NCBI GenBank assembly: GCA_963675625.1
Contig: OY776497.1
Coordinates: forward strand, 1,798,001 to 1,862,000
Source: F22 sp963675625
GTDB lineage: Bacteria > Bacteroidota > Bacteroidia > Bacteroidales > Bacteroidaceae
Direction: 5' to 3'
Length of the DNA: 64,000 bases
Below are positions 42,819 to 52,865 of this stretch, one piece after another. Both the position numbers and the translations under genes were made by a program. Each line of letters starts with the position of its first letter. The stretch's first letter is position 1. Under the pieces are notes generated by a model. It worked only from the letters and a program-made list of their open reading frames with translations. It made no database searches and was not told the DNA's origin.

Positions 42819-44047
42819 ACAAACAAGGGCATCAATCAGATGATAAATGGCTAAATAGCCTTCGTCATAAGATGGATGGGGCAGAAGTGCCTCCGCCACT
42901 AGAAGGGTGGACTCGTTTGGAGTCAGCACTTGATTCTCCTAAGCGAGGCATCATGTTGTGGTCGTGGTTGATTCCATCGGCCGTGGCAATGCTAGCTTTA
43001 GTTTTCTTGTGGAATGATGGCATGTTGTATACTGACGTTGAACGTAGAGCCAATAATGAAGATACTGCGTTATTTATTGATACACCTTTTGTTGACTCTG
43101 TGATGATTGCTCCAACGAAAGGATTGTCCATCTCTAAACAGTCAGCTCGAATCAATTATAGTACTCAGCGAAAAGTCAAGAATTCTGCTACTATTATATC
43201 TATGGATGAGAGTAGGTGTTCTAGAATAGCTATGACAGAAGGGGTGGAACTTGCGGCGTCTGACACTCTAGTCAAGGAGACAGAAGTGAAGTCTTCAGAA
43301 CAAGACAGTACTCCCGAAAACAATGATGGAGTACCAGTTACCAATGTGCATCCTGTACATAAATACACGAATATATATAATGATTATCCTAGTATTGAAA
43401 AGGAACATATACGTGTATGTAGATTAAGTTTAATCGCTTCATCGGGTATGATTAGCAATCAAAAGACAGATGTTGGTGGCAATACACTTGCTTCTTTCAA
43501 TGCTATGAATATTGATACGAATGAGGGTAAAATATATGAAGAACCTGAAAGCGCACTATTATATAGAGCGGAGCCTGAATATGCATATGATCATGATTTT
43601 CCAGTGAAAGTTGGCCTAGGTGTCACAATTTCTTTTGCTGAGCGTTGGGCTATTGAAACGGGTTTGGTATATACTAAGTTACGTAGTCGCCTCACTGACA
43701 TTCGGGATGACGAGAAAATTACTCAAACTGTTCACTATCTTGGATTGCCTTTACGTTTGAATTATTCTTGGCTATTGCGGCCAAAGTATACTTGTTATAC
43801 TGCTTTTGGAGGAATTGTAGAACGTGCTGTTGATGCAAGAATAGGGGACAAAAGCTTAGATGTTCACGGCATACAGTGTGGCCTGGAAGGCGCGCTTGGG
43901 GTACAGTACAAACTAACGAAGCAGTGGGGAGTCTTTGGAGAAATAGGCGTGAGCCATTATTTTGACGATGATAGCCATGTTGAAACGTATCGTGATGAAC
44001 ATGCAACTTCCTTATTGCTAAATTTTGGTTTAAGACTTGATTTCTAA
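42815..44047 (+). CDS. Membrane/beta-barrel protein coupled to the sigma factor
   Basis: About 410 residues from ATG 42815 (overlap ATGA with the sigma stop); the longer frame upstream only shadows the sigma gene. Layout: cytoplasmic head with the pattern KWLNSLRHKMDGAEVPPPLEGW (residues 12-33), one transmembrane helix (LWSWLIPSAVAMLALVFLW, about residues 48-66), a long low-complexity region, and a C-terminal domain (from about residue 230) with barrel-like strands (VGLGVTISFAERWAIETGLVYT, LLLNFGLRLDF). Such proteins are common next to ECF sigma genes in Bacteroidetes. An anti-sigma role for the head is inferred. Terminator at 44109-44143. Confidence 0.78.
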   Translation: MNKQGHQSDDKWLNSLRHKMDGAEVPPPLEGWTRLESALDSPKRGIMLWSWLIPSAVAMLALVFLWNDGMLYTDVERRANNEDTALFIDTPFVDSVMIAPTKGLSISKQSARINYSTQRKVKNSATIISMDESRCSRIAMTEGVELAASDTLVKETEVKSSEQDSTPENNDGVPVTNVHPVHKYTNIYNDYPSIEKEHIRVCRLSLIASSGMISNQKTDVGGNTLASFNAMNIDTNEGKIYEEPESALLYRAEPEYAYDHDFPVKVGLGVTISFAERWAIETGLVYTKLRSRLTDIRDDEKITQTVHYLGLPLRLNYSWLLRPKYTCYTAFGGIVERAVDARIGDKSLDVHGIQCGLEGALGVQYKLTKQWGVFGEIGVSHYFDDDSHVETYRDEHATSLLLNFGLRLDF

Positions 44048-44108
44048 TGACGATAATGGGAAAAGCGTTTTATTATAGAGCTTGATAAAAAGCTGTTGAG
44101 AGAGAAGA

Positions 44109-44146
44109 AAAGGGCATGCCAATATGATATTGACATGCCCTTTGTA
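44109..44146. terminator. Bidirectional terminator between barrel gene and amylase gene
   Basis: Stem AAAGGGCATG/CATGCCCTTT extended inward by CAATAT/ATATTG (44109-44143). Confidence 0.88.
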
Positions 44147-44162
44147 TGTAATAAAGAGTCGT

Positions 44163-47009
44163 TTATTCTGTTAGTAGGAATGTAAATGGATTCTCTAATC
44201 GTTTGCACCAATCAGCCTCCATATGTGCATGCCCAGGAAATACTTTTGTTTCAAAATATGGTGCCTTCCATCCTGTACTTTGCATTAGATTGTCCAATGC
44301 ATTTTGATAGTCTGGGTACTGAGCATCCAATGTCTGATCACCTCTATCCATGTATATACGATGGGTACTGTTTGCCTTTGGTAAATGTGCTTTTAAATAT
44401 TTTCGAAATGCAGAGGCAAATCTAGGAGCATCTTTTTTTAATTTTTCGGGTGTGGCAGCAATCATTACACTATGTGTGGACATGCAAGCAGCTCTAGAAA
44501 ATACGTCAGGGTATTCACATAGAGCATACAGTGAAATCAAACCTCCCATGCTTGATCCCATGATACCAGTATGTGCAACATCACTTTTAGTTGCATAATG
44601 ACTATCTACAAATGGCTTTACTTCCTCCACCAAATATTTTAAGTAATTATCTGCGGAGAATTTATGTGTACTCAATTTTGCTAACGCTGTTGAATCCTCT
44701 TTTAGTAAATAGTTATTTGTTTTCTGTGGATAATAATCAAAAAAGCGATCACCAGGTACAGAAGCAGTGGCAACAACTATGCAAGGGGGAACTTTACCTT
44801 CATCAATACAACGTTGCATTTCTTCATCAATCATCCATTCTTGTTTATTCCAAGAAGTCGAGGCATCCCACAGCATTTGTCCATCATGCATATATATTAC
44901 TGGGTAATGTTTACTTGGATCATATTGATTGGGAGTCCATACAAATAGATCACGAGGAGTGACCAATTTAGTTGGGAAATCACGATACACATCCAGTTTC
45001 CCTTCCTGTACAACGTATGTAGGACTCGTTGCTAAGATAACAACAGATTGAGCTGGTAGAACAACTTCAAGTGTTTCTTTATCGATGCGTTTTATACTAA
45101 AGTCCTGCTGAAGTAGATCACGGTATAGCATTTCAGAACGGGTGGGTAGCGTGATTGTATGCGTCTGATTATCTTTGTTAAATGCTACAATAACTTCATC
45201 TTTTTGTGTATTTGCAGGTAACCAATCCAATTCATTTTTGTTCAAAATCTCTTCAGCAATACCATAACGACTATAGGCTAGGAGTTTTTTACTATCATCG
45301 GCAAGTAGGTATTTTATTTTCCCTCGACGTAGTACTGGATATTGTTTGCGGATAGTTATTAGTCGTTTGTAGTAGTCAAAAATTTGATGATCAAAAACAG
45401 GAGTTACTGGTGTCATCGAATGTTTCGCATCCAGTACCGTTTCAGGTTCAAATGTATAATCTTCCCAAAGAAGTGGTTTGCGTGATGAGGCCATATCAGC
45501 TCCCCACATGCCCATCTCATCACCCATCCAAATGTGTGGTGCGCCAATGTACGTATATTGCATTGCTAGTAGTAAACGTGCGTCAATATGTGCTCGTTCA
45601 GATGGTTTCCCTACTTTATACTTATTGGTAGGATTCCATTCACATTCTACTTTATATTTTCGGTCATTATTTTCTAAAGAAGTTAGAAGACGAGGACTGT
45701 CGTGTGTGCCGTTCACATTCATCATGGCATAGCTGTTGGGTAAAGGAAAGCCTTTTAGAAAACTATTTAAACTGTCTACGAAGGCATCTGCTTTAGGTTG
45801 GTCGGGAGTCTGTCCAAAAAATCCTCTTTCCGCACGATATCCACGATAGTTCATGACTGCGTCAAACATGTCTCCTTGTAGGAATGGGGCTGGATCAATT
45901 AAGTGGTCTGGATATACTTCCCACCAGCATTCAGCGACTAAGTACGCCTCTGGGTTAACACTGCGGACAACTTTACGAAAGTCTCTCCAGAATCCCATTG
46001 GTATTTCTACTGCCACATCCATACGATATCCGTCAACACCATCCGATGGGTCACCGTCTCCATTGGGATCTAGCCATTTACGAGTGACAGCAAATATATG
46101 ATTTTTAGCTGCTTGTGAAGCATAGTTACCTTCATAATATTGCATGCGTTTGATTTGATCCACATGCACTGTCTTCTTTATTTCTGGCATACTTTTCATA
46201 TTGGCCCAACCAGAGTAGTCAAATTCATTCTCTTTAGTTGTTGGATCATCAAGTTTTTTGATATTAAACCAATCTTTATATGCAGAGTTACTTTGATTTT
46301 TTACCACATCTTTCCAAGCCCAGAACTGCGTGCCTACATGATTCCATGAATAGTCCATGACCACTTTAATGCCACGTTTATGGCATTCATTGATCACTTT
46401 AAGAAAGAGTTTGTCTGCTTCTGTCCATTTCCATGTTGCTGTGTCTTGTGGCTGTTCATTGGCCATGGTTTGGCGGTCAACTGCGGGATTGGGACCAAAA
46501 TTGCGATCAATATGTCGCCAATTGGCTGCGTTGTATTTATGATTGGATGGGGCATCGTTTAGCGGGTTGAAATAAATAGCTGTAATTCCTAGTGAATCAA
46601 GATAGGCTATTTTATCCAATACCCCTTGTAAGTCTCCTCCATAACGACGTATTTGTGACCATGCTCCAAAGCAATCCATAGGCCAACCATTAGGATCTTT
46701 TTTACCTATGACATTTTTTGCATAATCTTCTGGTTTGTACCAGTCGTGTCCCCAACTCGTAACATGCCAACCTTCAGGTACATATCCTGGATGTGCCCCA
46801 ATAAGATCTATAGGAGTTGGGTCGTTAGAAGGATCACCATTACGGAAACTTTCTACAAATATTTGATACCAAATTTGATCTTTAGCCCAGCTTGGTGGTC
46901 TGTTGAAGGCTGTCTTTTGTGTGGACGATTTTTTTGTTTGTTCTTTGCAGGCTACAAATAGTAGACTACATATGCATGATAATATTAGTAAATGAACTAT
47001 TCGTTTCAT
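44163..47009 (-). CDS. SusG-like surface amylase: GH13 fused to an esterase-like domain
   Basis: About 948 residues from ATG 47009 (another ATG at 47018 adds three). Lipobox FVAC makes it a lipoprotein, probably surface-exposed like SusG. GH13 domain (about residues 40-560): nucleophile D334 (DGYRMDVAVE), acid/base E363 (LVAECWW), third Asp D440 (NGTHDSP), all numbered from 47018. A beta-sandwich follows (to about 665), then an alpha/beta-hydrolase of the enterochelin-esterase type: HDGQMLWD, GSSMGG with Ser823, DRGDQTLD and the GHAHMEADW His. It cuts starch or maltooligosaccharides outside the cell; the substrate of the second domain is unknown. Separated from the susE-like gene by a terminator. 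Confidence 0.9.
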   Translation of the reverse strand: MKRIVHLLILSCICSLLFVACKEQTKKSSTQKTAFNRPPSWAKDQIWYQIFVESFRNGDPSNDPTPIDLIGAHPGYVPEGWHVTSWGHDWYKPEDYAKNVIGKKDPNGWPMDCFGAWSQIRRYGGDLQGVLDKIAYLDSLGITAIYFNPLNDAPSNHKYNAANWRHIDRNFGPNPAVDRQTMANEQPQDTATWKWTEADKLFLKVINECHKRGIKVVMDYSWNHVGTQFWAWKDVVKNQSNSAYKDWFNIKKLDDPTTKENEFDYSGWANMKSMPEIKKTVHVDQIKRMQYYEGNYASQAAKNHIFAVTRKWLDPNGDGDPSDGVDGYRMDVAVEIPMGFWRDFRKVVRSVNPEAYLVAECWWEVYPDHLIDPAPFLQGDMFDAVMNYRGYRAERGFFGQTPDQPKADAFVDSLNSFLKGFPLPNSYAMMNVNGTHDSPRLLTSLENNDRKYKVECEWNPTNKYKVGKPSERAHIDARLLLAMQYTYIGAPHIWMGDEMGMWGADMASSRKPLLWEDYTFEPETVLDAKHSMTPVTPVFDHQIFDYYKRLITIRKQYPVLRRGKIKYLLADDSKKLLAYSRYGIAEEILNKNELDWLPANTQKDEVIVAFNKDNQTHTITLPTRSEMLYRDLLQQDFSIKRIDKETLEVVLPAQSVVILATSPTYVVQEGKLDVYRDFPTKLVTPRDLFVWTPNQYDPSKHYPVIYMHDGQMLWDASTSWNKQEWMIDEEMQRCIDEGKVPPCIVVATASVPGDRFFDYYPQKTNNYLLKEDSTALAKLSTHKFSADNYLKYLVEEVKPFVDSHYATKSDVAHTGIMGSSMGGLISLYALCEYPDVFSRAACMSTHSVMIAATPEKLKKDAPRFASAFRKYLKAHLPKANSTHRIYMDRGDQTLDAQYPDYQNALDNLMQSTGWKAPYFETKVFPGHAHMEADWCKRLENPFTFLLTE

Positions 47010-47145
47010 AATGCACATGGCAATTTTAGGTTAGTATTCTAAATCAGTATACAATATCTTAATTATTATTCATTAGACGAAATACATAGCGTATCTTTTT
47101 TATAGATAACAAAGCAAACGTTTTCAATATAATCTACTTTATATA

Positions 47146-47189
47146 AAAACAGGGCGGAAAACTCTCTCACGAGACCTAACCGCCCTTTA
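47146..47189 (-). terminator. Terminator after the susE-like gene
   Basis: 7-bp GC-rich stem AGGGCGG/CCGCCCT (47151-47157 with 47180-47186) with an inner TCTC/GAGA pair; on the minus strand it is followed by TTTTTAT. Confidence 0.75.
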
Positions 47190-47232
47190 TGCACAATTCA
47201 TAATCGTTAACTTTGTGCTCTAATTGTTTTGT

Positions 47233-48060
47233 TTAGTTGGATACTGCTGAGGCGCTAAATTGCTTGTTGCGTAGGTTCAATTGAACTTGTACAGTATAGC
47301 TTCCTGAAGTTTCCACTTTAAAATTGTCTCCACCTGCTTTAAGGCCTTGTGCAGATGCATTGATATTTACACCACTTGATTGAGTGCCAAGATTCGTATG
47401 TACTTTTGCTTTACCTCCGTCATATGGAAATTCATAGCCCCAATTGCCTGCAAAAGCAAATTTCATACTGTTGGCAGTCATTGTCGCATTATTTATTGTA
47501 TATGTAACAATAGAAGTCATATCATCAAGTACTGCTGTCATTGGTGTTTTTGTTGCACCATCTGCAGGGCTCCATCCCGCAGTTGTCGCGTCACCTACAA
47601 GACATAAGTTTACAGGGATAATCGTTAATTGATGATCTAATTTGTTGTAAATTAATTTGTAAACTCCATCGGTAGCCACACTGAATGTAGCTTCTTCTGC
47701 TAAGTTATATGTAGTGTACGTCGCTGAAGGATCAACTGTCGTACCAGCTCCATATGCTACTGACTGTCCTTCTGTATCTACTATAGTTATTGTAAAAGTG
47801 CCACTCGCTTTTAACCAAGTATATATGCTGGATAGATTACTATTCCATTCTGCAGCAATGCTCTCGTCACCTTGATCAATGCCTGCATCTCCAAAAGATG
47901 CTGCACTAGCAACTGCCGAATAGATAGTGGCATCACCAGCTACATATACCCCAGCTTGTGTGCTCTCAACGATACGCCAATTATCAGGATCTTCACTACA
48001 TGACATGTTTGTAAAACCTATAAATAGTATGGCTAATAGAATTGATATGTATTTTTTCAT
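47233..48060 (-). CDS. SusE/SusF-like starch-binding lipoprotein
   Basis: 275 residues. Lipobox FTNMSC (Cys about residue 21). Two beta-sandwich segments; the second (about residues 150-270: CLVGDATTAGWSPADGATK, MKFAFAGNWGYEF) resembles the starch-binding repeats of SusE/SusF. It is shorter than SusE (about 390), with a single clear binding-type repeat after an N-terminal domain (residues 30-140). Likely holds glycan at the cell surface. It lies 10 bases after susD. Confidence 0.8.
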   Translation of the reverse strand: MKKYISILLAILFIGFTNMSCSEDPDNWRIVESTQAGVYVAGDATIYSAVASAASFGDAGIDQGDESIAAEWNSNLSSIYTWLKASGTFTITIVDTEGQSVAYGAGTTVDPSATYTTYNLAEEATFSVATDGVYKLIYNKLDHQLTIIPVNLCLVGDATTAGWSPADGATKTPMTAVLDDMTSIVTYTINNATMTANSMKFAFAGNWGYEFPYDGGKAKVHTNLGTQSSGVNINASAQGLKAGGDNFKVETSGSYTVQVQLNLRNKQFSASAVSN

Positions 48061-48070
48061 AATCTTATTT

Positions 48071-49690
48071 TTAGTAACCTGGGTTTTGAGTTAGTTTGCT
48101 ATTTAAGTCTAGTACTGCTTGAGGAATACAGAACACTTCGGTAAATCCATTTGCTTCTCCTGTCAGTTGTGGACGGTCGTTGCGTGCATCAGTGAATGTT
48201 CCGAAACGAATCATATCATTACGACGCCAGCCTTCCCATGCCAATTCACGCATACGTTCTGCATACAGATTCTCTAGAGTAGCAGGTAAGTTTGTAGAAG
48301 CACCTACGCGTCCACGTACTTCATTCAATTCAGTAGTACCATCTTGACCATCTCTTACTTTGGCTTCAGAAATCATCAACAATACATCCGAGTAGCGCGC
48401 GATAACAGCATCGTTATGTGGTTTCATACCATCATTTTGTGCTGTAGTATCAAAAGCATATTTTTTCATGCGTGCCCCAGCTGTTTTTTCGTATGTATCA
48501 CCAGATAGATCCAGTTTGATTGCTGATGGGTGGTATTCCAAAGTTTCTCCATCTGCCATTACTATTGGATTACCATCAGGGCCTAGTGGTTGTCCTGCAA
48601 AATATGTCATATCAAAACGTGGATCTTGGCTGGCAGTTCCATAACCAAATGCATTCAAAGCTTCTATGGTTGCACTGGCACCATTCCATCCTCCTTGTCC
48701 AAATGCTTTGGCATGTTCGTAGTGACGAGAACGTACTACATTCAAGAATTGATTATCTGGAAATTTAACAGGATCCATGGCTACTGTAAAGATGTTTTCA
48801 GAAGAAGATTCATTTTCTACAGCGAAGTTTTTACTAAAGTTTGATTCCAATGAATAGTTGAGCAAGGCAATATGTTGTCCGTAGGCAATCGTTGCTTCAT
48901 ATGGATTCAAAGATGTGCCATCCACATTAATCGCTATTTGCATTGCATCTGGGTGACTGCCATCATTCGTGTTGTTATCTGTGTAGATATTGGCATTTAG
49001 GCAGAGTTTCATGAGATAGAAATAAGCAACTCCCTGAGTCACACGCCCATAATATTCTCCCGACTGATTTGACTTGTTGGGAGATAGCAATGGAACAGCT
49101 TCTTGTAGCTCCTTAAGAGTAAAAGCAAAAACTTCACTGCGTGTACTTTGTGCTACATCAGCAATCTTTTGGGTTGAACTTTCTACAATTGGAATTTGTC
49201 CAAACATATCTAAAGCATAGAAATAATAAATAGCACGAAGCGCGCGCACTTCTGCAAGATATGGATCAATAGCTGTGTTACTTGGGTCAGCTTCTTTTAA
49301 TTCTTTTAGTTTATCAATCGATTGGTTACATTTAGCAATAACACGATAATAAGTATCCCAAGCATTTTTGACGATGCTATTGTCAACGCTCCAATTGTGT
49401 TTAAATAAATTTTGCCAAAGACCTCCATCATACCAGTCACCTCCACGGGTTGGAAGGATAGCATCGTCTGTGCTAAATGTATTTAAGTCATAAACTTGGC
49501 GGTCATTTCCCTGTATATTACCCATTTCGCTATATAGAGAAGCGACGGTGTTTAGGTAAATCAATGTAGAGCTTTGGTATGCTGTCGTTTCAGTAATCTG
49601 ATCTTTAGGTTCTTCTTCTAGAAAAGAATTACATGAATTGAGTGCCAGTGCGGCTATAAATAGTCCGCTATATAATAGTCCTTTTTTCAT
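48071..49690 (-). CDS. SusD-like surface glycan-binding lipoprotein
   Basis: 539 residues. Lipobox ALNSC. SusD/RagB fold: N-terminal TPR-like region (NTVASLYSEMGNIQG, EVRALRAIYYFYALDMFGQIP) and the C-terminal part with MKKYAFDTTAQNDGMKPHNDA, RYSDVLLMISEAKVRDGQDG and ERMRELAWEGWRRNDMIRFG. It forms the lid of the SusC transporter and binds the oligosaccharide. 12 bases after susC, same transcript. Confidence 0.95.
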   Translation of the reverse strand: MKKGLLYSGLFIAALALNSCNSFLEEEPKDQITETTAYQSSTLIYLNTVASLYSEMGNIQGNDRQVYDLNTFSTDDAILPTRGGDWYDGGLWQNLFKHNWSVDNSIVKNAWDTYYRVIAKCNQSIDKLKELKEADPSNTAIDPYLAEVRALRAIYYFYALDMFGQIPIVESSTQKIADVAQSTRSEVFAFTLKELQEAVPLLSPNKSNQSGEYYGRVTQGVAYFYLMKLCLNANIYTDNNTNDGSHPDAMQIAINVDGTSLNPYEATIAYGQHIALLNYSLESNFSKNFAVENESSSENIFTVAMDPVKFPDNQFLNVVRSRHYEHAKAFGQGGWNGASATIEALNAFGYGTASQDPRFDMTYFAGQPLGPDGNPIVMADGETLEYHPSAIKLDLSGDTYEKTAGARMKKYAFDTTAQNDGMKPHNDAVIARYSDVLLMISEAKVRDGQDGTTELNEVRGRVGASTNLPATLENLYAERMRELAWEGWRRNDMIRFGTFTDARNDRPQLTGEANGFTEVFCIPQAVLDLNSKLTQNPGY

Positions 49691-49702
49691 TGTTATATTG
49701 GA

Positions 49703-52675
49703 TTAAAAATTAACACTTAGTCCAAGAGAGTAAGTTCTTGAAAGAGGGTAGAAACGTCTATCGTCGATACCTAGATCACTACCTACTGTAGTGCTGTTAA
49801 TCATTGGCGAAAGACCTGAATAGTTTGTGAATGTGGCTAAATTGTTGACAGAGAAAGTCAAACGAAGATTATTTACACATCCCCAGTTTTCTGTAGGTAC
49901 GTTCCAACCAAGTGTTACATAGTCAATATGTACATAGTCGCCATCTTCCAACCAGTAGTCAGTGACTGTTGAGTCATGAATGTTGCGTGTAGGAGCACTA
50001 GCGAGTACATTGTATGTTGGAAATTGTTCCATATTCATATAAGAACGTGATGTACCATTGTAAATCTTGTGTCCAAAAGCACCATTCATTTGAACAGCAA
50101 TATCGAAGTCTTTATAGCGGAAAGAAATGTTAGCACCTGCCAATACTTTTGGCATAGCTTGACCAGCTACATAACGATCTTCACCATCTGCGATGTTTAC
50201 TTCTCCATCGTGATTGAGGTCCACAACGTTGTAACTATATTCACCAAATCCGTTGTCGACTAGTCCAGTACATTTAGGTAAGTAGAATACACCAATTGGT
50301 TTGCCTACCATTTGATAAAGCACATCGTTTTTACCTCCAATAGAGCCTGCGCCACTCACACCACCAAGTACCATGTACTGAGTTGTTGTCAAGTCTTCCC
50401 CGCCATATGTGCCATTCAAAGAAAGCAATTTGTTCTTTTGCCAAGCTGCATTTAGATTGATGTTCAATTCCATATCTTTAGTTTTCAATGGAGTGAATCC
50501 CATGGTGATTTCTACACCAGTATTGCTCATTGAACCTAGGTTGGCCAACAAAGTATTGTAAGTAAATGGTGGCACAGGCACACTATAATTGTATAGCAAG
50601 TCATTGGTTTCTGAATAATACCAGTCTGCACCCAATGTGATTCTGTTATTAAGAAATGCAGCGTCTACACCAACATCTACTGTTGTTTTTACTTCCCATT
50701 TTAAATCAGGGTTTGCGTTACGTTGTTGAGCCATAGTAACTGTAGATATACCATTGACAGAAGTAACACCTGATGGTGCTAAAAGTGCCATAGATGTATA
50801 AGAGTCAATGGCATCTTGATTACCTGCTAGACCATATCCTGCACGCACCTTCAACTTATCCAACCAACTGACATCTTTCAAGAAATCTTCTTTAGTCATG
50901 TTCCAAGCTAAAGACGCAGATGGGAAATAAGCCCAACGGTTGTTTTTACCAAACTTAGAGGAACCATCAGCACGTAAATTGACTGTAGCAATGTATCGAT
51001 CATTATATACATAGTTGAAACGACCCATAAATGAAGCCAACTTGTTGTCATTAGCGTACGAACCTACACTACCATATTTTACAGTTCCACCTGCTCCAAG
51101 GTTATAATACTGGAAAGCATTTGTTGTAAATCCTTGTGCTCCTGCATTAAACCCAGTATAGTCGTATTTTTGGATTTCAGCAAGACCTAAGGCGTCAATA
51201 TGATGTTTTCCGAAATCTTTCGTGTACGATAACATAGCATTAGCCATCATAGAACTAGCTTTGTTGTCATGACGATTTGCTTCTCCTTGATTACCTTGTC
51301 CAGCTTTGATATCAAATGGGATATAGGTCATGTTCTCTTTCACATTGTAGGTGTACGAACCAAATACAGAGAATTTCAATCCCTCAATGATTGTGTAAGT
51401 TGCTTTACCATGTACATTGACATAAGCATTGGTTTCTTTGTCATTGATGTCAAGGCGTCCAAGTGGATTTTGTACTTCATTTGCATTCGGATTTTCATCC
51501 CATAAACCTGTAGTTGGGTTACGGTGTGTGGGAAATGTAGGATTGTAGGATGCAGCTGAATAGAAGGTCTTTTCGTAGTCATTGACATATTTGTTTTTCT
51601 TCAAAGAAGCAAACATACCAAATTCCAACTTCAATTTGTTGTTAAATTTGTATTGCATAGCATCCAACTTGGCTGTGTAGTTGCGCATACTATTGTTTTT
51701 AATGATACCTGTTTGGTCAATCATTCCAATAGAAGCACGATAGTTGCCCGTTTGATTACCATTTGAGAAAGATAGACGATGGTTTTGAGTAAAACCAGTG
51801 CGTTGCATTTCTTTGATAAAATTCGTGTTGGCATCTGGATCGAAGTCTAGTAGATTCGGATAACCTTTTGTTTTCATCGCGCGGAATTCACTCGCACTTA
51901 GCATATCCAAGTTGTCATAGACTGTTTCTACGCCATATGTCCCATCATATGATATAGAACTTACACCGTTTTGTCCCTTTTGAGTCGTTACAACAATTAC
52001 ACCAGAAGCACCTCGTGAACCATATTGAGCTGTTTCAGAAGCATCTTTTAGAATAGTGAATGTTTCAATGTCAGAAGGTGCTATGGCATTCAACATTGCC
52101 AAGTCTCCAAACACTCCATCAATAATGACTAGTGGATCATTACCACCAGTTAGCGAAGTGGTACCACGCACACGGATAGAAGGAGTTGATGTAGGGTCAC
52201 CGCCTGTTTTTTGGATATTGACCCCAGCTACCTTACCTTTAAGAGCTTGAAGAGGAGAACTAACAATACCACTGTTCATATCTTCCTTGCCCACTTTTTG
52301 AACCGCACCAGAGATAGTACGTTCGCTACCTGTTGCATACCCCACGACCACTACATCTTCGACGAGCACTGCATCTTCATGCATTGTTACATTAATAGTC
52401 GATTGGTTGACAACGATTTCTTGTGTTTTATACCCAACGTATTTAAACACCAATGTGCGCCCTTTCTCGGCTTTTACACTATAATGACCATCAAAGTCAG
52501 TTATAGTACCTGTTGACGTTTCTTTGACTAAGATGTTGGCACCTATGATAGGTTCACCTGATACATCTTTCACTTGACCTGTCACGATAATTTCTTGTGC
52601 ATAAGCACTAAGTGTGAGAACTAAGCTTATAAGCAAGCACCAAGTTCTCATACCGTAAAAACGAAATTGTTTCAT
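49703..52675 (-). CDS. SusC-like TonB-dependent oligosaccharide transporter
   Basis: 990 residues. Signal peptide (cleavage near SAYAQ), CarboxypepD-like domain (residues 27-105: VTGQVKDVSGEPIIGANILVK, DFDGHYSVKAEKG), TonB-box area (EDAVLVEDVVVVGYATG), plug domain with PLVIIDGVFGD and YGSRGASGVIVVTTQKG, then a 22-strand barrel ending in YSLGLSVNF. Imports maltooligosaccharides across the outer membrane with SusD. Single promoter at 52753-52783 with two candidate regulator sites upstream. Confidence 0.96.
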   Translation of the reverse strand: MKQFRFYGMRTWCLLISLVLTLSAYAQEIIVTGQVKDVSGEPIIGANILVKETSTGTITDFDGHYSVKAEKGRTLVFKYVGYKTQEIVVNQSTINVTMHEDAVLVEDVVVVGYATGSERTISGAVQKVGKEDMNSGIVSSPLQALKGKVAGVNIQKTGGDPTSTPSIRVRGTTSLTGGNDPLVIIDGVFGDLAMLNAIAPSDIETFTILKDASETAQYGSRGASGVIVVTTQKGQNGVSSISYDGTYGVETVYDNLDMLSASEFRAMKTKGYPNLLDFDPDANTNFIKEMQRTGFTQNHRLSFSNGNQTGNYRASIGMIDQTGIIKNNSMRNYTAKLDAMQYKFNNKLKLEFGMFASLKKNKYVNDYEKTFYSAASYNPTFPTHRNPTTGLWDENPNANEVQNPLGRLDINDKETNAYVNVHGKATYTIIEGLKFSVFGSYTYNVKENMTYIPFDIKAGQGNQGEANRHDNKASSMMANAMLSYTKDFGKHHIDALGLAEIQKYDYTGFNAGAQGFTTNAFQYYNLGAGGTVKYGSVGSYANDNKLASFMGRFNYVYNDRYIATVNLRADGSSKFGKNNRWAYFPSASLAWNMTKEDFLKDVSWLDKLKVRAGYGLAGNQDAIDSYTSMALLAPSGVTSVNGISTVTMAQQRNANPDLKWEVKTTVDVGVDAAFLNNRITLGADWYYSETNDLLYNYSVPVPPFTYNTLLANLGSMSNTGVEITMGFTPLKTKDMELNINLNAAWQKNKLLSLNGTYGGEDLTTTQYMVLGGVSGAGSIGGKNDVLYQMVGKPIGVFYLPKCTGLVDNGFGEYSYNVVDLNHDGEVNIADGEDRYVAGQAMPKVLAGANISFRYKDFDIAVQMNGAFGHKIYNGTSRSYMNMEQFPTYNVLASAPTRNIHDSTVTDYWLEDGDYVHIDYVTLGWNVPTENWGCVNNLRLTFSVNNLATFTNYSGLSPMINSTTVGSDLGIDDRRFYPLSRTYSLGLSVNF

Positions 52676-52752
52676 TCAGTACGATTTTAAGTTAACAATA
52701 TAAATTACATCTGGTTAATAGCACACATAAACTGTGTCTTTCATGTGCACCA

Positions 52753-52783
52753 CAAAAATATTTGTTTTGCAATTAGGCGCAAA
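52753..52783 (-). promoter_or_regulatory. Promoter of the susC-susD-susE operon
   Basis: Minus strand: -33 TTTG (52780-52783), 19-bp spacer, -7 TATTTTTG (52753-52760); same geometry as the susB promoter. Confidence 0.85.
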
Positions 52784-52798
52784 GCAACATAAAATAGA

Positions 52799-52816
52799 TT
52801 AAGATGTATTTTTTTT
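52799..52816 (-). promoter_or_regulatory. Candidate SusR site, proximal, susC promoter
   Basis: Plus strand reads TTAAGATGTATTTTTTTT, starting 15 bp above the -33 box; at the same distance the susB promoter has TTAAGGTCG. Weaker match than the other three sites. Confidence 0.45.
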
Positions 52817-52865
52817 AAAATCGTCTGAATAACAGTGTGTTTTGTGGGGTGTTGTTAGTCGCTTA

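Noticed and set aside
47112..47127. CRE/LacI-type operator GCAAACGTTTTC upstream of the GH13 gene
   Set aside because: Imperfect palindrome, no LacI-family gene in the window, and AAACGTTT also occurs in the unrelated repeat family.
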